DNA from: Terriglobia bacterium
GTDB taxonomy: Bacteria; Acidobacteriota; Terriglobia; Acidiferrales; UBA7541
Assembly: GCA_020073485.1 (NCBI GenBank)
Contig: JAIQFB010000021.1
Span: 1-64,000, forward strand
Length of the DNA stretch: 64,000 bases
Direction: 5' to 3'
Position numbers and translations under genes: made by a program. Every line of letters starts with the position of its first letter. The first letter of the stretch is position 1. Shown here piece after piece: positions 42,749 to 51,900 of this stretch. The notes under the pieces were generated by a model that made no database searches, was not told where the DNA came from, and saw only the letters and a program-made list of their open reading frames with translations.

Positions 42749-44905
42749 CTAATACGCAATCAAATCGCGGACGGCAGCGGCCAAACGGCTGGACTGCGGG
42801 AGAATCTCATCTTCCAGCTGCGGCTGGTAGGCGCAGAACGTGTCCATGGCGGCCACGCGCCGCACCGGGGCGTCCAATTCATCGAAGAGCTGATCGGCGA
42901 TGCGCGCGGCGATTTCCGCGCCATAGCCCCACGAAAGCATGTCTTCGTAGGCGACGATGACGCGATTGGTTTTGCGCACGGTCGCGGCGATGGCCTCCCA
43001 ATCGAAGGGAGAGAGCGACCGGAGATCCACGATTTCGACGGAGATTCCTTCGCGTTCCAGCTGCGCAGCGGCCACTTCGGCGCGGTGCACGACGGCCCCG
43101 TAAGTAATGATGCTGACGTCCTTGCCTTCGCGGACCAAGCGCGCCCGGCCAAACGGAATCGTGAAATCAGGCCCCGGATAAGGAGATCGATTGTAGGGCT
43201 GGCGATACAAGTGTTTGTGCTCGAGAAACAGCACGGGATCGTCGCAGCGGATCGCCGTGCGCAGCAGTCCGCAGAGGTCGAGCGCGGTCGACGGCATGAC
43301 CACACGGATCCCCGGCGTGTGTGTGAACAGCGATTCGCCGGATTGGCTGTGATAAACCGCCCCGCCGGTCAAGTATCCGCCGGTAGCCACGCGGATCACG
43401 GCAGGCGCCTTGAAGTTGCCGTTTGAGCGCCAGCGGACAAGGGACAGCTCGTTGCGGAACTGCATCATCGCCGGCCAGATGTAGTCGAAGAACTGTATCT
43501 CCGCGACGGGCTTGAGTCCGCGCGTGGCCATGCCCAGCGCGCTGCCCACGATCAGGGCCTCGGCAATCGGCGTGTTAAACACCCGCGCATAACCGAACCG
43601 CCGCTGCAATCCGACAGTGGCCTTGAATACCCCGCCCTTCCCTTTCACGTGATTCAGGTCGCCTTCATTGCTGGCGTCGGCCACGTCTTCGCCAAACACG
43701 GTGATGCGTTCGTCGCGCGCCATTTCGTCGGCCAACGTCAAGGAAACCATTTCCACCATGGTCCGGGGTTCGCCGGAAAAATGCGGGGCGCTTTCAAATC
43801 GGGACGAAGTGGGATCGACATCGGGAGAGTATTGATTTACGAGAATGGATTCTTTGGCGGGCAGTGCCGCCAACAGGGCCTGGTCGGTGGCCTCGCGCAC
43901 TTCGCGATCGACATCCGCTTCCATCGCCTCGAGTTCCTTCTCCTCGACAATGCCTTCGCGCACCAGGAACAAACCGAACTTGGGAATCGGGTCGCGACGC
44001 GCCTCCTGCTGGCGCAATTCGTCCGTCTTGTAGAGCTTTTCGTCGTCGGAAAGCGAATGCGAATACGGGCGCGTGACGTGCGCATGAACCAGCGCCGGCC
44101 CTTTGCGCGCCTGGCAGTAGGCGGCCGCGCGCCGCAAAACGGCATAGCTGGCCAGCGGATCGGTGCCGTCGCATTCTTCCACATGAAGGCCCGGGTAATT
44201 TGCCGTCAGCTTAGAAATGCTGCCGCCCGCTGTCTGAAACTTGACCGGAACGGAAATCGCCCAGCCGTTATCCTCGATCAGGTACAGCAAGGGAAGTTTT
44301 CTCAGGCAGGCGGCATTCAACGATTCGTAAAATTCCCCTTCGCTGGTCGAACCATCTCCGCCGGAAACGTAGACGACTTCATCCGGCCGGTGCCGCGCCT
44401 CATCTCCCAGAGGCGCTTTTTGTGCCTGCGCCAGCGCTTTCGGGAAACGTTCGTAATAGAGCGACGCCTCGGCCATGCCCACGGCCTGCGTGTATTGCAT
44501 CCCTGTGGCGGAGGATCGCGGGAAAATATTCAGCCGGGGAACGCCCCAGTGGCAGGGCATTTGGCGCCCGCCGGAGTTCGGATCGTCCTTGGCCCCAACG
44601 GCCTGGAGCAGCATATCGAGCGGAGTAACACCCAACATGAGGCAAAGCGCGCGGTCGCGGTAGTACGGGTAAATCCAGTCATGCCCGGGACGCAGAATGA
44701 GTCCCGCGGCGGCCAGCACGCCTTCGTGCCCGGCCCCGCTGATCTGAAAGAAGATTTTATTCTGTCGCTTGAGCTGAATTTCGCGGTCGTCGATTCGCCG
44801 CGAAAGGTACATGGCGCGGTAGATCCGGAGAAGATCCTCCCGGCTCAGTCCCTGGTAAGGGGCGGAGTCGAATTTCGCTGTTTTGGTTCGTGCCTGAACC
44901 GGCAT
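42749..44905 (-). CDS. Fused alpha-beta E1 subunit of a branched-chain 2-oxoacid dehydrogenase-type complex
   Basis: A 718-residue protein with both E1 halves in one chain. The alpha half (1 to about 340) has [20 protein letters not shown], the thiamine-diphosphate motif [16 protein letters not shown] ending in EDNGWAIS, and [18 protein letters not shown]. The beta half has [51 protein letters not shown] and [20 protein letters not shown]. It decarboxylates a 2-oxoacid (2-oxoisovalerate type is most likely) and passes the acyl group to an E2 lipoyl enzyme. No E2 or E3 gene is in the window. Fused E1 proteins are common in Bacteroidetes and Acidobacteria-like groups (from general knowledge). 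The start at 44905 has a TATAAT promoter upstream. Confidence 0.88.
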   Translation of the reverse strand: MPVQARTKTAKFDSAPYQGLSREDLLRIYRAMYLSRRIDDREIQLKRQNKIFFQISGAGHEGVLAAAGLILRPGHDWIYPYYRDRALCLMLGVTPLDMLLQAVGAKDDPNSGGRQMPCHWGVPRLNIFPRSSATGMQYTQAVGMAEASLYYERFPKALAQAQKAPLGDEARHRPDEVVYVSGGDGSTSEGEFYESLNAACLRKLPLLYLIEDNGWAISVPVKFQTAGGSISKLTANYPGLHVEECDGTDPLASYAVLRRAAAYCQARKGPALVHAHVTRPYSHSLSDDEKLYKTDELRQQEARRDPIPKFGLFLVREGIVEEKELEAMEADVDREVREATDQALLAALPAKESILVNQYSPDVDPTSSRFESAPHFSGEPRTMVEMVSLTLADEMARDERITVFGEDVADASNEGDLNHVKGKGGVFKATVGLQRRFGYARVFNTPIAEALIVGSALGMATRGLKPVAEIQFFDYIWPAMMQFRNELSLVRWRSNGNFKAPAVIRVATGGYLTGGAVYHSQSGESLFTHTPGIRVVMPSTALDLCGLLRTAIRCDDPVLFLEHKHLYRQPYNRSPYPGPDFTIPFGRARLVREGKDVSIITYGAVVHRAEVAAAQLEREGISVEIVDLRSLSPFDWEAIAATVRKTNRVIVAYEDMLSWGYGAEIAARIADQLFDELDAPVRRVAAMDTFCAYQPQLEDEILPQSSRLAAAVRDLIAY

Positions 44906-44955
44906 GCGATTTTTCCTCGAACTGCGCCCTGGACGCGAGGCCTGGATGACAATTC

Positions 44956-44961
44956 ATTATA
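44956..44961 (-). promoter_or_regulatory. -10 box for the E1 gene
   Basis: A perfect TATAAT on the reverse strand (ATTATA on the given strand) lies 50 bases upstream of the E1 start. The matching -35 position carries only TTCGCG. The expected transcription start is about 44949, giving a leader of roughly 44 bases. Confidence 0.45.
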
Positions 44962-45358
44962 ACCAATGCGGAGCGCGCCGCGAAGTCATCGGCCCAAGCC
45001 CTTGCGGCAAAATTGATAACAGGGCGGGATACCTTTTAGCACGAAATGCGAGTGGCAGAGCAAGGAAAAATGGCCACAGAGGCAGATGGACGCGGAGTTA
45101 AGGTAAAAATAGTGCAGGAAGAGGCGTCAAAAAAATCACGGCGAGCGTTTCACGTCCCAGGGTGTGGTGCTGTGACGGAAACGCTCTGCCGCGCTGAATG
45201 ACGGCGCAACCGGGGGGATAAGCGCCATCATATTGCCGGCGCACGACATCGCGGCAGCGAAGGTGCGCCTGCAATCTCTCCAAATCCAAAAAGCCCGCGA
45301 ACCGGACTGCAGTTCGCCGACAAATTTCACTCCGAAGCCGCCCTAAATCGAGCGAGCT
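44962..45358. other. Gene-free stretch between the E1 and BNR-repeat genes
   Basis: About 400 bases without a supported gene, between the E1 promoter and the end of the BNR-repeat gene. Short frames of 60-80 codons occur on both strands but have no ribosome binding site or recognisable motif. The text ACAGAGGCAGATGGACGCGGAG near 45074 resembles the CACGGAG/CACAGAG repeat style seen elsewhere, and may be a decayed copy. Confidence 0.35.
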
Positions 45359-47443
45359 CTACTTCTGCGGCGCCGGAGCATCCGCGATCGTATCGGCCGA
45401 CGCCGAAGACGCGGCGCCCATATCCAGCACGAACAGTCCTTCGGTCGCGGACGCCGCGACCAACTGGTTTCCCGTATCGCGCGATCGCAATGCGGAGAGC
45501 GCGCCCTGCGCGCCGGGCCCGTCCATGCGCGTCCAGGATTTCCCTGTGTCGCGCGAAAGGAATAGAGCGCCATTCGCCGAGGAAACAACGATGGCGCTGC
45601 GCACCGGAGCCAGATCGTCGATCAGGAGTTCGGAAACGTTGGCCTGGCGCCAGGATTCGCCGGCATCGCGCGAGAGAAACACTCCGTGGTCGCCGGCCAG
45701 CACCACGGTATGTTCGTCGGGCGCCTGGAAATGGACATCGCCGCGAGGCTCGAAGGGCAGCGCTCGTGCAATCCAGGTTTTTCCGGAGTCGCCGGAGATT
45801 TCCAGCTGTCGTGGCGTCAGAGCCCAGACGTAGGAATTGGAATTTCCAATGCGCACGGCGCGAACCGGCGACGCGCTCGCCGACGTTATGGCAGCCACAG
45901 GCTGAACAGGCATCAAGGAAACGCCGGCCCAGTTCAGGCCGTGGTCTCGGGAGACCAGCAAACCATCTTCGGTGGCGGCGTACCAGGCGTCACTGCCGAA
46001 TGCCATGTCGTTCACTTTTGCGTGAAATGGAATCGTGGATTTAGCCGCGGCGGAATCCGTCGATTTCGCTGCCGCCTTCGAGCCCGCTGAGCGCGACCCG
46101 GAAGCCGATATTTTCTTCAAAGCGGCCGCGGATCCCGGTTGACTCGCGGCTTTCTTCTCGATGACCAGATTGACGCCTACCCAGGAAGCTTTAGCCGCGT
46201 CGTAGCGCAACAACCCGCCCGGCCCCGGAGCGGCAAACCAGCCGTCAGGCGACGCGAACACGTGGCGTGGCGGCCCGGATTTCAGGCCGGTGGCGATCGG
46301 CGTCCAGGTGCGGCCGGAATCGCCGGTCTCGAGCACCGGTTCAAAATTGCTGGTCAGCACCACCAGGGCGCGTTCCGGGCGCTGCGGATCGACGGCGGCG
46401 TCGACGATGCGCCGGTGCGAAAAACCCTGGTTTGCGGCGCGATAGGTTTGTCCGCCGTCAGCGCTTACTTGGACTCCGAGCCGTTCGGTGCCCAGAATCA
46501 GGCGGTCCGAATTTTCGGGATCAATGAGCATCGAAAGGATGCTCCAGGAAGCGGGCGTGATCAGGCGCCAGTTCGCGCCGTCATCGGACGTCTTCCAAAG
46601 CCCTTCGGTGGTGGCGGCATATACGGTGAGCGGGCGTTTCGGATCCTGCAGGATGTGCACGGTGCGCCGCGAATCCTTTGGAATGCCCTTGAACTTGGCC
46701 CAATTCGCACCGGCATCCGAACTGTGATAGATGCCGGAACACGCGCTGGCAAAAATGTGCGAGGAATTATTCTGATCGATGGTAACGCTCATCACGTCGG
46801 AATCGTCCACCATGCCCTGACGGATCGGCGCCCACGTTTTCCCGCCATCGACGGTTTTCCAAGGCAGGTGATACGTGCCCGCGTAAATCGTATTGGGATC
46901 GTGCGGATCGATGGCGATGGAATCGAAGTTGCGCAGGTCTTCGTGATTCTCAGGAGAAATGCGCGCCCAATGTTTCCCGGAATCTTCCGAGCGGTAGACG
47001 CCGTCGGTGGCGCCGGCCACCAATGTGTCCGGATGGGATGGCGCAATGGCAATCGCGCGCACGACGAGCCCCGACAGGCCAATCAGCTGCCAGTTGTGGC
47101 CGCCATCGTTGCTCTCGTAAACACCGCCGCCGTGAGAACTGAGCGTCCAACTGGTGGCATACAGTGTGTTTGCCGAGCGCGGGTCAACCGCCATGGACAT
47201 GATCACATCGTCGTGATGCTCGCCGATTCGTCCCAGTAAATCCCAGTGTTCGCCGGAATCATTGGATCCAAAAACATGCCCGTCCGAGGTTCCCAGGAAA
47301 AGAGCGCGCGTGCTTCCAGGAACTGCCGCGAGAGACTGTACGTCTCCTCCCGGAGGCCCAACCTGGCGCCAGCCCTGAGCGCTGGCCGAACCTGCCACGA
47401 GCAGGAGCGCCGCAAGAGTCCAAAGATTTCGTACCGACGGCAT
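45359..47443 (-). CDS. Exported BNR/sortilin-like multi-repeat beta-propeller protein
   Basis: About 694 residues with a signal peptide (NLWTLAALLLVAGSASAQG). The mature part has about a dozen copies of an Asp-box-like motif: SNDSGEHWDLL, SNDGGHNWQLI, SEDSGKHWARI, TVDGGKTWAPI, SSDAGANWAKF, TSDDGANWRLI, SADGGQTYRAA, SGDSGKTWIAR, SRDAGESWRQA and SRDTGKSWTRM. This is the S/T-x-D-x-G-x-T-W signature of BNR, Ycf48 and VPS10-type propellers. An Ala/Ser/Lys-rich linker near 450-500 separates two propellers. Related proteins serve as assembly factors or glycan binders; no enzymatic residues are evident. The start at 47443 follows GGAGGG; a frame to 47524 adds unconserved residues. Confidence 0.8.
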   Translation of the reverse strand: MPSVRNLWTLAALLLVAGSASAQGWRQVGPPGGDVQSLAAVPGSTRALFLGTSDGHVFGSNDSGEHWDLLGRIGEHHDDVIMSMAVDPRSANTLYATSWTLSSHGGGVYESNDGGHNWQLIGLSGLVVRAIAIAPSHPDTLVAGATDGVYRSEDSGKHWARISPENHEDLRNFDSIAIDPHDPNTIYAGTYHLPWKTVDGGKTWAPIRQGMVDDSDVMSVTIDQNNSSHIFASACSGIYHSSDAGANWAKFKGIPKDSRRTVHILQDPKRPLTVYAATTEGLWKTSDDGANWRLITPASWSILSMLIDPENSDRLILGTERLGVQVSADGGQTYRAANQGFSHRRIVDAAVDPQRPERALVVLTSNFEPVLETGDSGRTWTPIATGLKSGPPRHVFASPDGWFAAPGPGGLLRYDAAKASWVGVNLVIEKKAASQPGSAAALKKISASGSRSAGSKAAAKSTDSAAAKSTIPFHAKVNDMAFGSDAWYAATEDGLLVSRDHGLNWAGVSLMPVQPVAAITSASASPVRAVRIGNSNSYVWALTPRQLEISGDSGKTWIARALPFEPRGDVHFQAPDEHTVVLAGDHGVFLSRDAGESWRQANVSELLIDDLAPVRSAIVVSSANGALFLSRDTGKSWTRMDGPGAQGALSALRSRDTGNQLVAASATEGLFVLDMGAASSASADTIADAPAPQK

Positions 47444-47914
47444 TCGCAAGAATATCCCTCCGAAACGGTCGAACTGTTTACTTGCGCTTCGTAAGAATTG
47501 GCCCACACCCGTGAAGTGGTGCAATCCAAGTTCCTCAAATCAGCTTAGCGGGGTTAAGCCAAATAAAATGCTGGTCGAAAGTACAGTTTCGGTACGGCGC
47601 GATGCGAGGGTACGAAGGGGCAGTCCCCTGATTGGGTCCAGCCAAGCCCGGGGATCGACCGAACTTGAAGTTGATGATATGGTGGGGCTTGTGGTACTAT
47701 CAGTCGTGGAACTACTAGTCCACGTAAACAAGTCCGGCGCAATATAGAGTTTACAAAGCCGCAACCGGGCTGGAAGTATCACTAGTTCCGCGGCTTAGTT
47801 CTATGTAACTGAATTTGCAAACGTTACGGATTTACGCCTGGATTCTGGGTTTGGCTTAGCTCGTGCAGTTCCTGTCGTGTGCTGCGTTGAGATGAGCTTC
47901 AGGGGAGGCGAGAA
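47444..47914. other. Low-content intergenic region of about 470 bases
   Basis: This stretch is less GC-rich than its surroundings. It holds a small hairpin CGTGGA-N8-TCCACG near 47705-47725. Frames of about 80 codons on each strand (47511-47747 forward, 47540-47782 reverse) overlap each other and lack family character or good ribosome binding sites. I see no confirmed gene, tRNA or riboswitch. It is a place where a non-coding RNA could hide, with no direct evidence. Confidence 0.3.
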
Positions 47915-48097
47915 ATGGGCATTCTGGCGATCGAGATTTTGGGGATCTGGTCCCTGGTTGCGGTCGTGGCAGGCTTGGTATTGGGAGCCGCCATTGGCAA
48001 GAGTGCTCGCGTGCAGAAAGAAGAATTTCTGGCCTGCCTGTTTGCTACTCTGGAATCGCTGCAGTCTTCCCAACAACCCAACTTCCGCGTCGGCTAA
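47915..48097 (+). CDS. Small single-span membrane protein
   Basis: A 60-residue frame starting with ATG after a strong GGGGAGGCGAGAA ribosome binding site. It encodes an N-terminal hydrophobic segment (IWSLVAVVAGLVLGAAIG) followed by a short charged/polar tail with one cysteine (EEFLACLFATLESLQSSQQP). The span and the well-placed ribosome binding site make it a plausible small membrane protein. The family is unknown and the gene is isolated, so the call stays tentative. Confidence 0.5.
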   Translation: MGILAIEILGIWSLVAVVAGLVLGAAIGKSARVQKEEFLACLFATLESLQSSQQPNFRVG

Positions 48098-48154
48098 GTT
48101 AGGGAGTTTGTCGCTCGCTTGAATTGAAGTTCATTCCCCGCTGCAGAAATATAA

Positions 48155-48607
48155 TCAATCCAACGAATCGAATAATTCCGACGTGGTCTTGAATTCCGGA
48201 TCGCCGGCGCGAACAGTCTTGGAACCCACGGTTTTGAAAGGCTCTTCGGTGGGAATTCGCTCCAGCCAGCGCTGGCTGGAGAGCTTCTCGTGATCGGAAA
48301 AATCAAGCCGGACAATCAAACGAATTTGCGCGTTTTCTTCGGTTTTTGATTCCTGTGCTTTGCCGGCCTTGTCGGCGGATTTCGATTTCGTCTTGGACGG
48401 CACCTTCGCTCTTGAGTCCTTTTTGGCCGCTTTGGCAGGCGCCTCGGAAGCGCCTGCGGGTGCCGGCTCCGGCCCCTTGCGTTCAAATTTAAGTTCGAGC
48501 TTTTTGCCGAGCCGGAAGCCTTGCTTCCATCCGTCCACTTTGTGCCGCGCCTGCTGTGCGACTTCCTCGTTGCCGCCAAAATCGAAGATCAAAAATATGT
48601 GTGCCAT
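48155..48607 (-). CDS. Basic, low-complexity protein of unknown function
   Basis: About 150 residues. The N-terminal part MAHIFLIFDFGGNEEVAQQA and VDGWKQGFRLGKKLELKFER looks like a folded alpha/beta unit. It is followed by an Ala/Lys/Pro-rich disordered linker (about 50-95, SKTKSKSADKAGKAQ) and a second folded stretch (IRLIVRLDFSDHEKLSSQRW, then RIPTEEPFKTVG). ATGs at 48616 and 48643 are alternative starts. No domain is recognised. It is divergent from the Cys-rich exported protein gene at 48749. Confidence 0.6.
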   Translation of the reverse strand: MAHIFLIFDFGGNEEVAQQARHKVDGWKQGFRLGKKLELKFERKGPEPAPAGASEAPAKAAKKDSRAKVPSKTKSKSADKAGKAQESKTEENAQIRLIVRLDFSDHEKLSSQRWLERIPTEEPFKTVGSKTVRAGDPEFKTTSELFDSLD

Positions 48608-48748
48608 GTACTGCATATTGGAGGGCGAATCCAACGATGTCAAGGTGCACGGAATGCGCGCGGCGATCTTAGGCGTTGTATCCGGTCACGAATCGCGAGT
48701 ATGCTTACGGCAGGCGGGAAATACGGTTTCCCGGCGGCAGGATTGCAA

Positions 48749-49135
48749 ATGATCAGGAAAATATTCGCGATTCTCGCGCTGTCTTCCCTGCTGCTGGCAA
48801 GCCTGCCGGCGCTGGCCGAATCGGTTTCCGCCTCCGGTTTGCCCGCCTGCTGCAATACCGTGTTTTGTCCGCTGCACCACCGTCAGACCCGGGATCTCGA
48901 ACGGGATAAGGGCATTTGCGGCACTCAGGGCCAAGGGGCGGGAAATGATTGCTCCATGCGCGCTTGCGACACTCCTGCGAACCCTGCCCTGGGAACCGCG
49001 CTGTTTGTGCTTGCGGCCCCGATGGCGATCTCGTACCAGACCAGTGCGGAACCCGCGCCAATTCGGGTTGCCGGATTCATTCCCTTCCATTTGAATCTCC
49101 CCTCGACTCCCCCTCCTCGCACACTTCCGAGCTAA
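48749..49135 (+). CDS. Exported Cys/His-rich small protein
   Basis: A 128-residue protein with a clear signal peptide (MIRKIFAILALSSLLLASLP, cleavage after LAES or ALA). The mature N-terminal part is dense in potential metal ligands: PACCNTVFCPLHHRQT, then GICGTQ and NDCSMRACDTP, i.e. seven Cys and two adjacent His in about 55 residues. A hydrophobic segment follows (ALGTALFVLAAPMAIS), then a Pro-rich tail. It could bind copper or zinc in the periplasm, but this is inference from composition. It precedes a TonB-dependent receptor gene by 87 bases on the same strand, so the two probably form a unit. An ATG at 48521 opens the same frame but lacks a signal. Confidence 0.7.
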   Translation: MIRKIFAILALSSLLLASLPALAESVSASGLPACCNTVFCPLHHRQTRDLERDKGICGTQGQGAGNDCSMRACDTPANPALGTALFVLAAPMAISYQTSAEPAPIRVAGFIPFHLNLPSTPPPRTLPS

Positions 49136-49222
49136 TTCCTCAACCGCTGTAAAAAACAGTTGGGATTGTGTGGATGCGTCCACGCGGCGACGCTCGGGGT
49201 CTCTTTTCAAGCGAGGGTGGAA

Positions 49223-51556
49223 ATGAGCTTCAAATTGCGTTCTAGGCTTCTCGGAATCTTTCTGGTTCTTATACTCGGCGCCGCCGGGCTCGGATCGGCC
49301 CCGGCACACGCGGAAATATTCGGCACCATACACGGCATTGTTCACGACCCCGAGCACCGGCCTGTCCAGGGCGCAACCGTGGATTTGAAGGCGCAAAAAT
49401 CCGATTGGGCGCAGCATTCCGTCTCGGACGAGAATGGTGAATTTGATTTCAGTGGCGTCCCGCTGGGCGAATACACTGTTACCGTCTCGCTCAAAAATTT
49501 CCAGACGGAAATGCAAGCCGTGATCGTCACTTCGGGCACGAGTTCCGTACTGCATTTTCAACTCGTTTTGGCCGCGGTAAGCGAAAAAACAGTGGTAACC
49601 GGAGAACCCGTCACCGCCACTGTGGACTCGGTGACTCCCACGACTCTCTTGAATCGCCAGGACATCCAGGAAACTCCCGGCGCCAGCCGCACAAACAGCC
49701 TGTCCATCATCACGAACTATGTCCCTGGCTCGTATATCACCCACGATCAACTTCATATTCGAGGGGGCCACCAGGTGAGTTGGCAAGTCGACGGCGTACC
49801 CGTTCCAAACACCAATATCGCCAGCAACGTGGGGCCGCAATTCGATCCCAAGGATGCCGATTATATTGAGGTCCAGCGCGGCAGCTATGACGCGGATTAT
49901 GGGGACCGAACCTACGGCGTTTTTAATGTGGTGCCGCGGACCGGCTTCGAGCGCGACAATGATTGTGAACTGAACACCAGCTTCGGTAACTTTTACCAAA
50001 CCAACGACCAGATCAGTTGCGGCGGGCATACGGAAAAATTTGCCTACTACGGCGGCCTGAACGGTAACCGGAGCAACCTGGGTCTGCAGCCCCCGGCCCC
50101 GGAAATTGTGCATGACGCGGAAAATGGGTTCGGCGGATTCGGCTCGCTGATTTTTAACATCGACCCGAAGAACCAGTTGCGCCTGGTCGTTTCTTCCCGG
50201 CGCGACTACTACCAGATCCCCTTGTCCAACGGCCAGATCAACGAGGTCGACGGCGTTCCCGGCGCCATCTTTGAGACGCCCTACCCGGCCGGAACATTTT
50301 TCCAAATGGATGGCGATCACGAAGCCGACACGTTCTTCAATTTCACGTGGGTGCGGACGCTCAGCAAGGATTCCATTCTCACGGTCTCTCCCCTGTTTCA
50401 TACCAACAGCGCGAATTACAGGAGCAATCCGAGTGACCTGCCCACGGCCACGACCGACGATCGCGCATCCACCTATGCGGGAGGACAGATCACCCTGAAC
50501 GGAACCTTCAAGCGCAACTCGATGAGCGGCGGGTTCTACGGATTCTGGCAGCATGACAACCAGCTGTTCAGCGTCCTGTTCAACGATGCGAGCGCTCCCA
50601 ATTTCACGGACCGCGAAATCGTGAACGGAGGCCTCACCGAAGCCTGGTTTGAAGATAAATTCAAGCCCACTTCCTGGCTCACGCTGAGCGGCGGCGTGCG
50701 GCAATCTCATTTCTCAGGCAGCATCACTGAAAACGCGACCAGCCCGCGCGCCGGCATTTCCATACGGGTGCCCAAAATCGGCTGGATATTCCATGGCTTT
50801 TACGGGCGCTTCTATCAGGCTCCCCCGTTGCTCACGTTCAATGGCCCCGCGCTGGTGAATGCGGCGAGCGGCCAGGGTTACAGCTTCGGGTCGCTATCCG
50901 GCGAGCGAGACGAGGAATATCAATTTGGCCTGACTATCCCGTACAAGGGCTGGAGTCTCGATACGGACACGTTCCGCACCCGGGCGAACAATTTTTTCGA
51001 TCACAATAATCTCGGTGAATCGAATGTCTTCATTCCGGTCACCCTCACGGAAGCCTTGATCCGCGGTTGGGAGATGACGCTGCGATCTCCCCTGCTTTGG
51101 AAGAGGGCTCGGATCCACATGGCCTACTCCAATCAAATCGGCGAAGCCCGGGGAGACATCACGGGCGGTTTGATCCCCACGGACAATACTCCTACTCCCG
51201 ATTACGCACCTCTCGATCACGACCAGCGAAACACGCTTAATGTGGGCGCCGAGGTGAAGTTGCCGTGGAGAAGCTTCGTCTCGGGCAACATGTACTATGG
51301 CTCAGGCTTCCTCAACGGGAACGGCCCTACGGCGGCGGGAGCGCCGTGTTGCTCCACTCTGGATTATTTACCGTCGCACAAAACGTTTGACCTTTCGCTG
51401 GGAAAGGACTTCGGCGAACGCCTCTCGGTATCGGTTTCGGGATTAAATATCAGAAACCGCCGGGTGTTGTACGACGACAGCCTGACGTTCGGCGGATATC
51501 ACTTTAGCAATCCGCGTGAGATTTTCGTGCAATTACGCTACCGGTTTCACTACTAG
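49223..51556 (+). CDS. TonB-dependent receptor with carboxypeptidase-regulatory-like N-terminal domain
   Basis: A 777-residue outer-membrane protein. Signal peptide (RLLGIFLVLILGAAGLGSAP, cleavage near AHA), then a carboxypeptidase-D regulatory-like beta sandwich at about 30-115 (GIVHDPEHRPVQGATVDLKA, DENGEFDFSGVPLGEYTVTV). A plug domain follows (TLLNRQDIQETPGA, HIRGGHQVSWQVDGVPVPNT, DADYIEVQRGSYDADYGDR). A 22-stranded barrel type region ends in IFVQLRYRFHY with a terminal aromatic. It imports an unknown ligand using TonB-ExbBD energy. The adjacent Cys/His-rich exported protein suggests a metal or metal-complex ligand. The ATG at 49223 follows GAGGGTGG; a longer frame from 49160 has no signal peptide. 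Confidence 0.9.
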   Translation: MSFKLRSRLLGIFLVLILGAAGLGSAPAHAEIFGTIHGIVHDPEHRPVQGATVDLKAQKSDWAQHSVSDENGEFDFSGVPLGEYTVTVSLKNFQTEMQAVIVTSGTSSVLHFQLVLAAVSEKTVVTGEPVTATVDSVTPTTLLNRQDIQETPGASRTNSLSIITNYVPGSYITHDQLHIRGGHQVSWQVDGVPVPNTNIASNVGPQFDPKDADYIEVQRGSYDADYGDRTYGVFNVVPRTGFERDNDCELNTSFGNFYQTNDQISCGGHTEKFAYYGGLNGNRSNLGLQPPAPEIVHDAENGFGGFGSLIFNIDPKNQLRLVVSSRRDYYQIPLSNGQINEVDGVPGAIFETPYPAGTFFQMDGDHEADTFFNFTWVRTLSKDSILTVSPLFHTNSANYRSNPSDLPTATTDDRASTYAGGQITLNGTFKRNSMSGGFYGFWQHDNQLFSVLFNDASAPNFTDREIVNGGLTEAWFEDKFKPTSWLTLSGGVRQSHFSGSITENATSPRAGISIRVPKIGWIFHGFYGRFYQAPPLLTFNGPALVNAASGQGYSFGSLSGERDEEYQFGLTIPYKGWSLDTDTFRTRANNFFDHNNLGESNVFIPVTLTEALIRGWEMTLRSPLLWKRARIHMAYSNQIGEARGDITGGLIPTDNTPTPDYAPLDHDQRNTLNVGAEVKLPWRSFVSGNMYYGSGFLNGNGPTAAGAPCCSTLDYLPSHKTFDLSLGKDFGERLSVSVSGLNIRNRRVLYDDSLTFGGYHFSNPREIFVQLRYRFHY

Positions 51557-51900
51557 GGCAAAGGGACTTATCCACGGATGAACACGGATAAACACAGATG
51601 AAAGCAAAAACTGCCCGCCCTAAAAGCGGGCGGTTCACCGTGAGCGGCCTCTACAAAACCGGAATCGCGCTTGCGTTGGGATTTTGCAGAGCCCTCTCCG
51701 TCCCGTGCCTTTCGGGACGAAGAGGGCACGCTTCCCTCAACCTTGGCGATAGCCAAAGCTACGATTCTCCCCCTCTTTGCGTGTGTTTTTCCGTCCCCCT
51801 TGTTGCAGCGTCTTTAATTTTTTGAAGAATCAGCGTTGCGCTCATGGACGTACCGTGCTAGCGTTAGCGAATAAAAGGCGAAGCGCCTGGGAGGACGGAA
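51557..51900. repeat. Repeat-rich intergenic region: CACGGAT-type repeat and two hairpins
   Basis: Three elements follow the receptor stop. CCACGGATG, then AACACGGATAAACACAGATG (51572-51600), is one arm type of the element at 54304-54464. CCGCCC (51615-51620) pairs with GGGCGG (51628-51633). A longer hairpin has GCCCTCT (51691) and GTCCCG (51700) pairing with CGGGAC (51713) and AGAGGGC (51721), a 13-base-pair stem with one symmetric internal loop. No T-run follows either hairpin. The MrfA gene's ribosome binding site closes the region. Confidence 0.65.

Noticed and set aside
42749-44905. Transketolase or DXS instead of a 2-oxoacid dehydrogenase E1
   Set aside because: The order of an E1-alpha-type GDGS..N motif followed by a full E1-beta-type half, and the FGEDVAD and FNTPIAEA motifs, fit the branched-chain type E1 fusion.
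43649-44962. Forward-strand frame of 437 codons opposite the E1 gene
   Set aside because: The E1 frame on the reverse strand carries complete thiamine-diphosphate and beta-subunit motifs.
47511-47782. Two overlapping 78-80 codon frames on opposite strands
   Set aside because: Both lack ribosome binding sites and protein-like patterning, and they exclude each other.
48686-50710. Reverse-strand frame of 674 codons opposite the TonB receptor
   Set aside because: The forward strand has a typical signal peptide, plug and barrel. The reverse frame has no recognisable domain.
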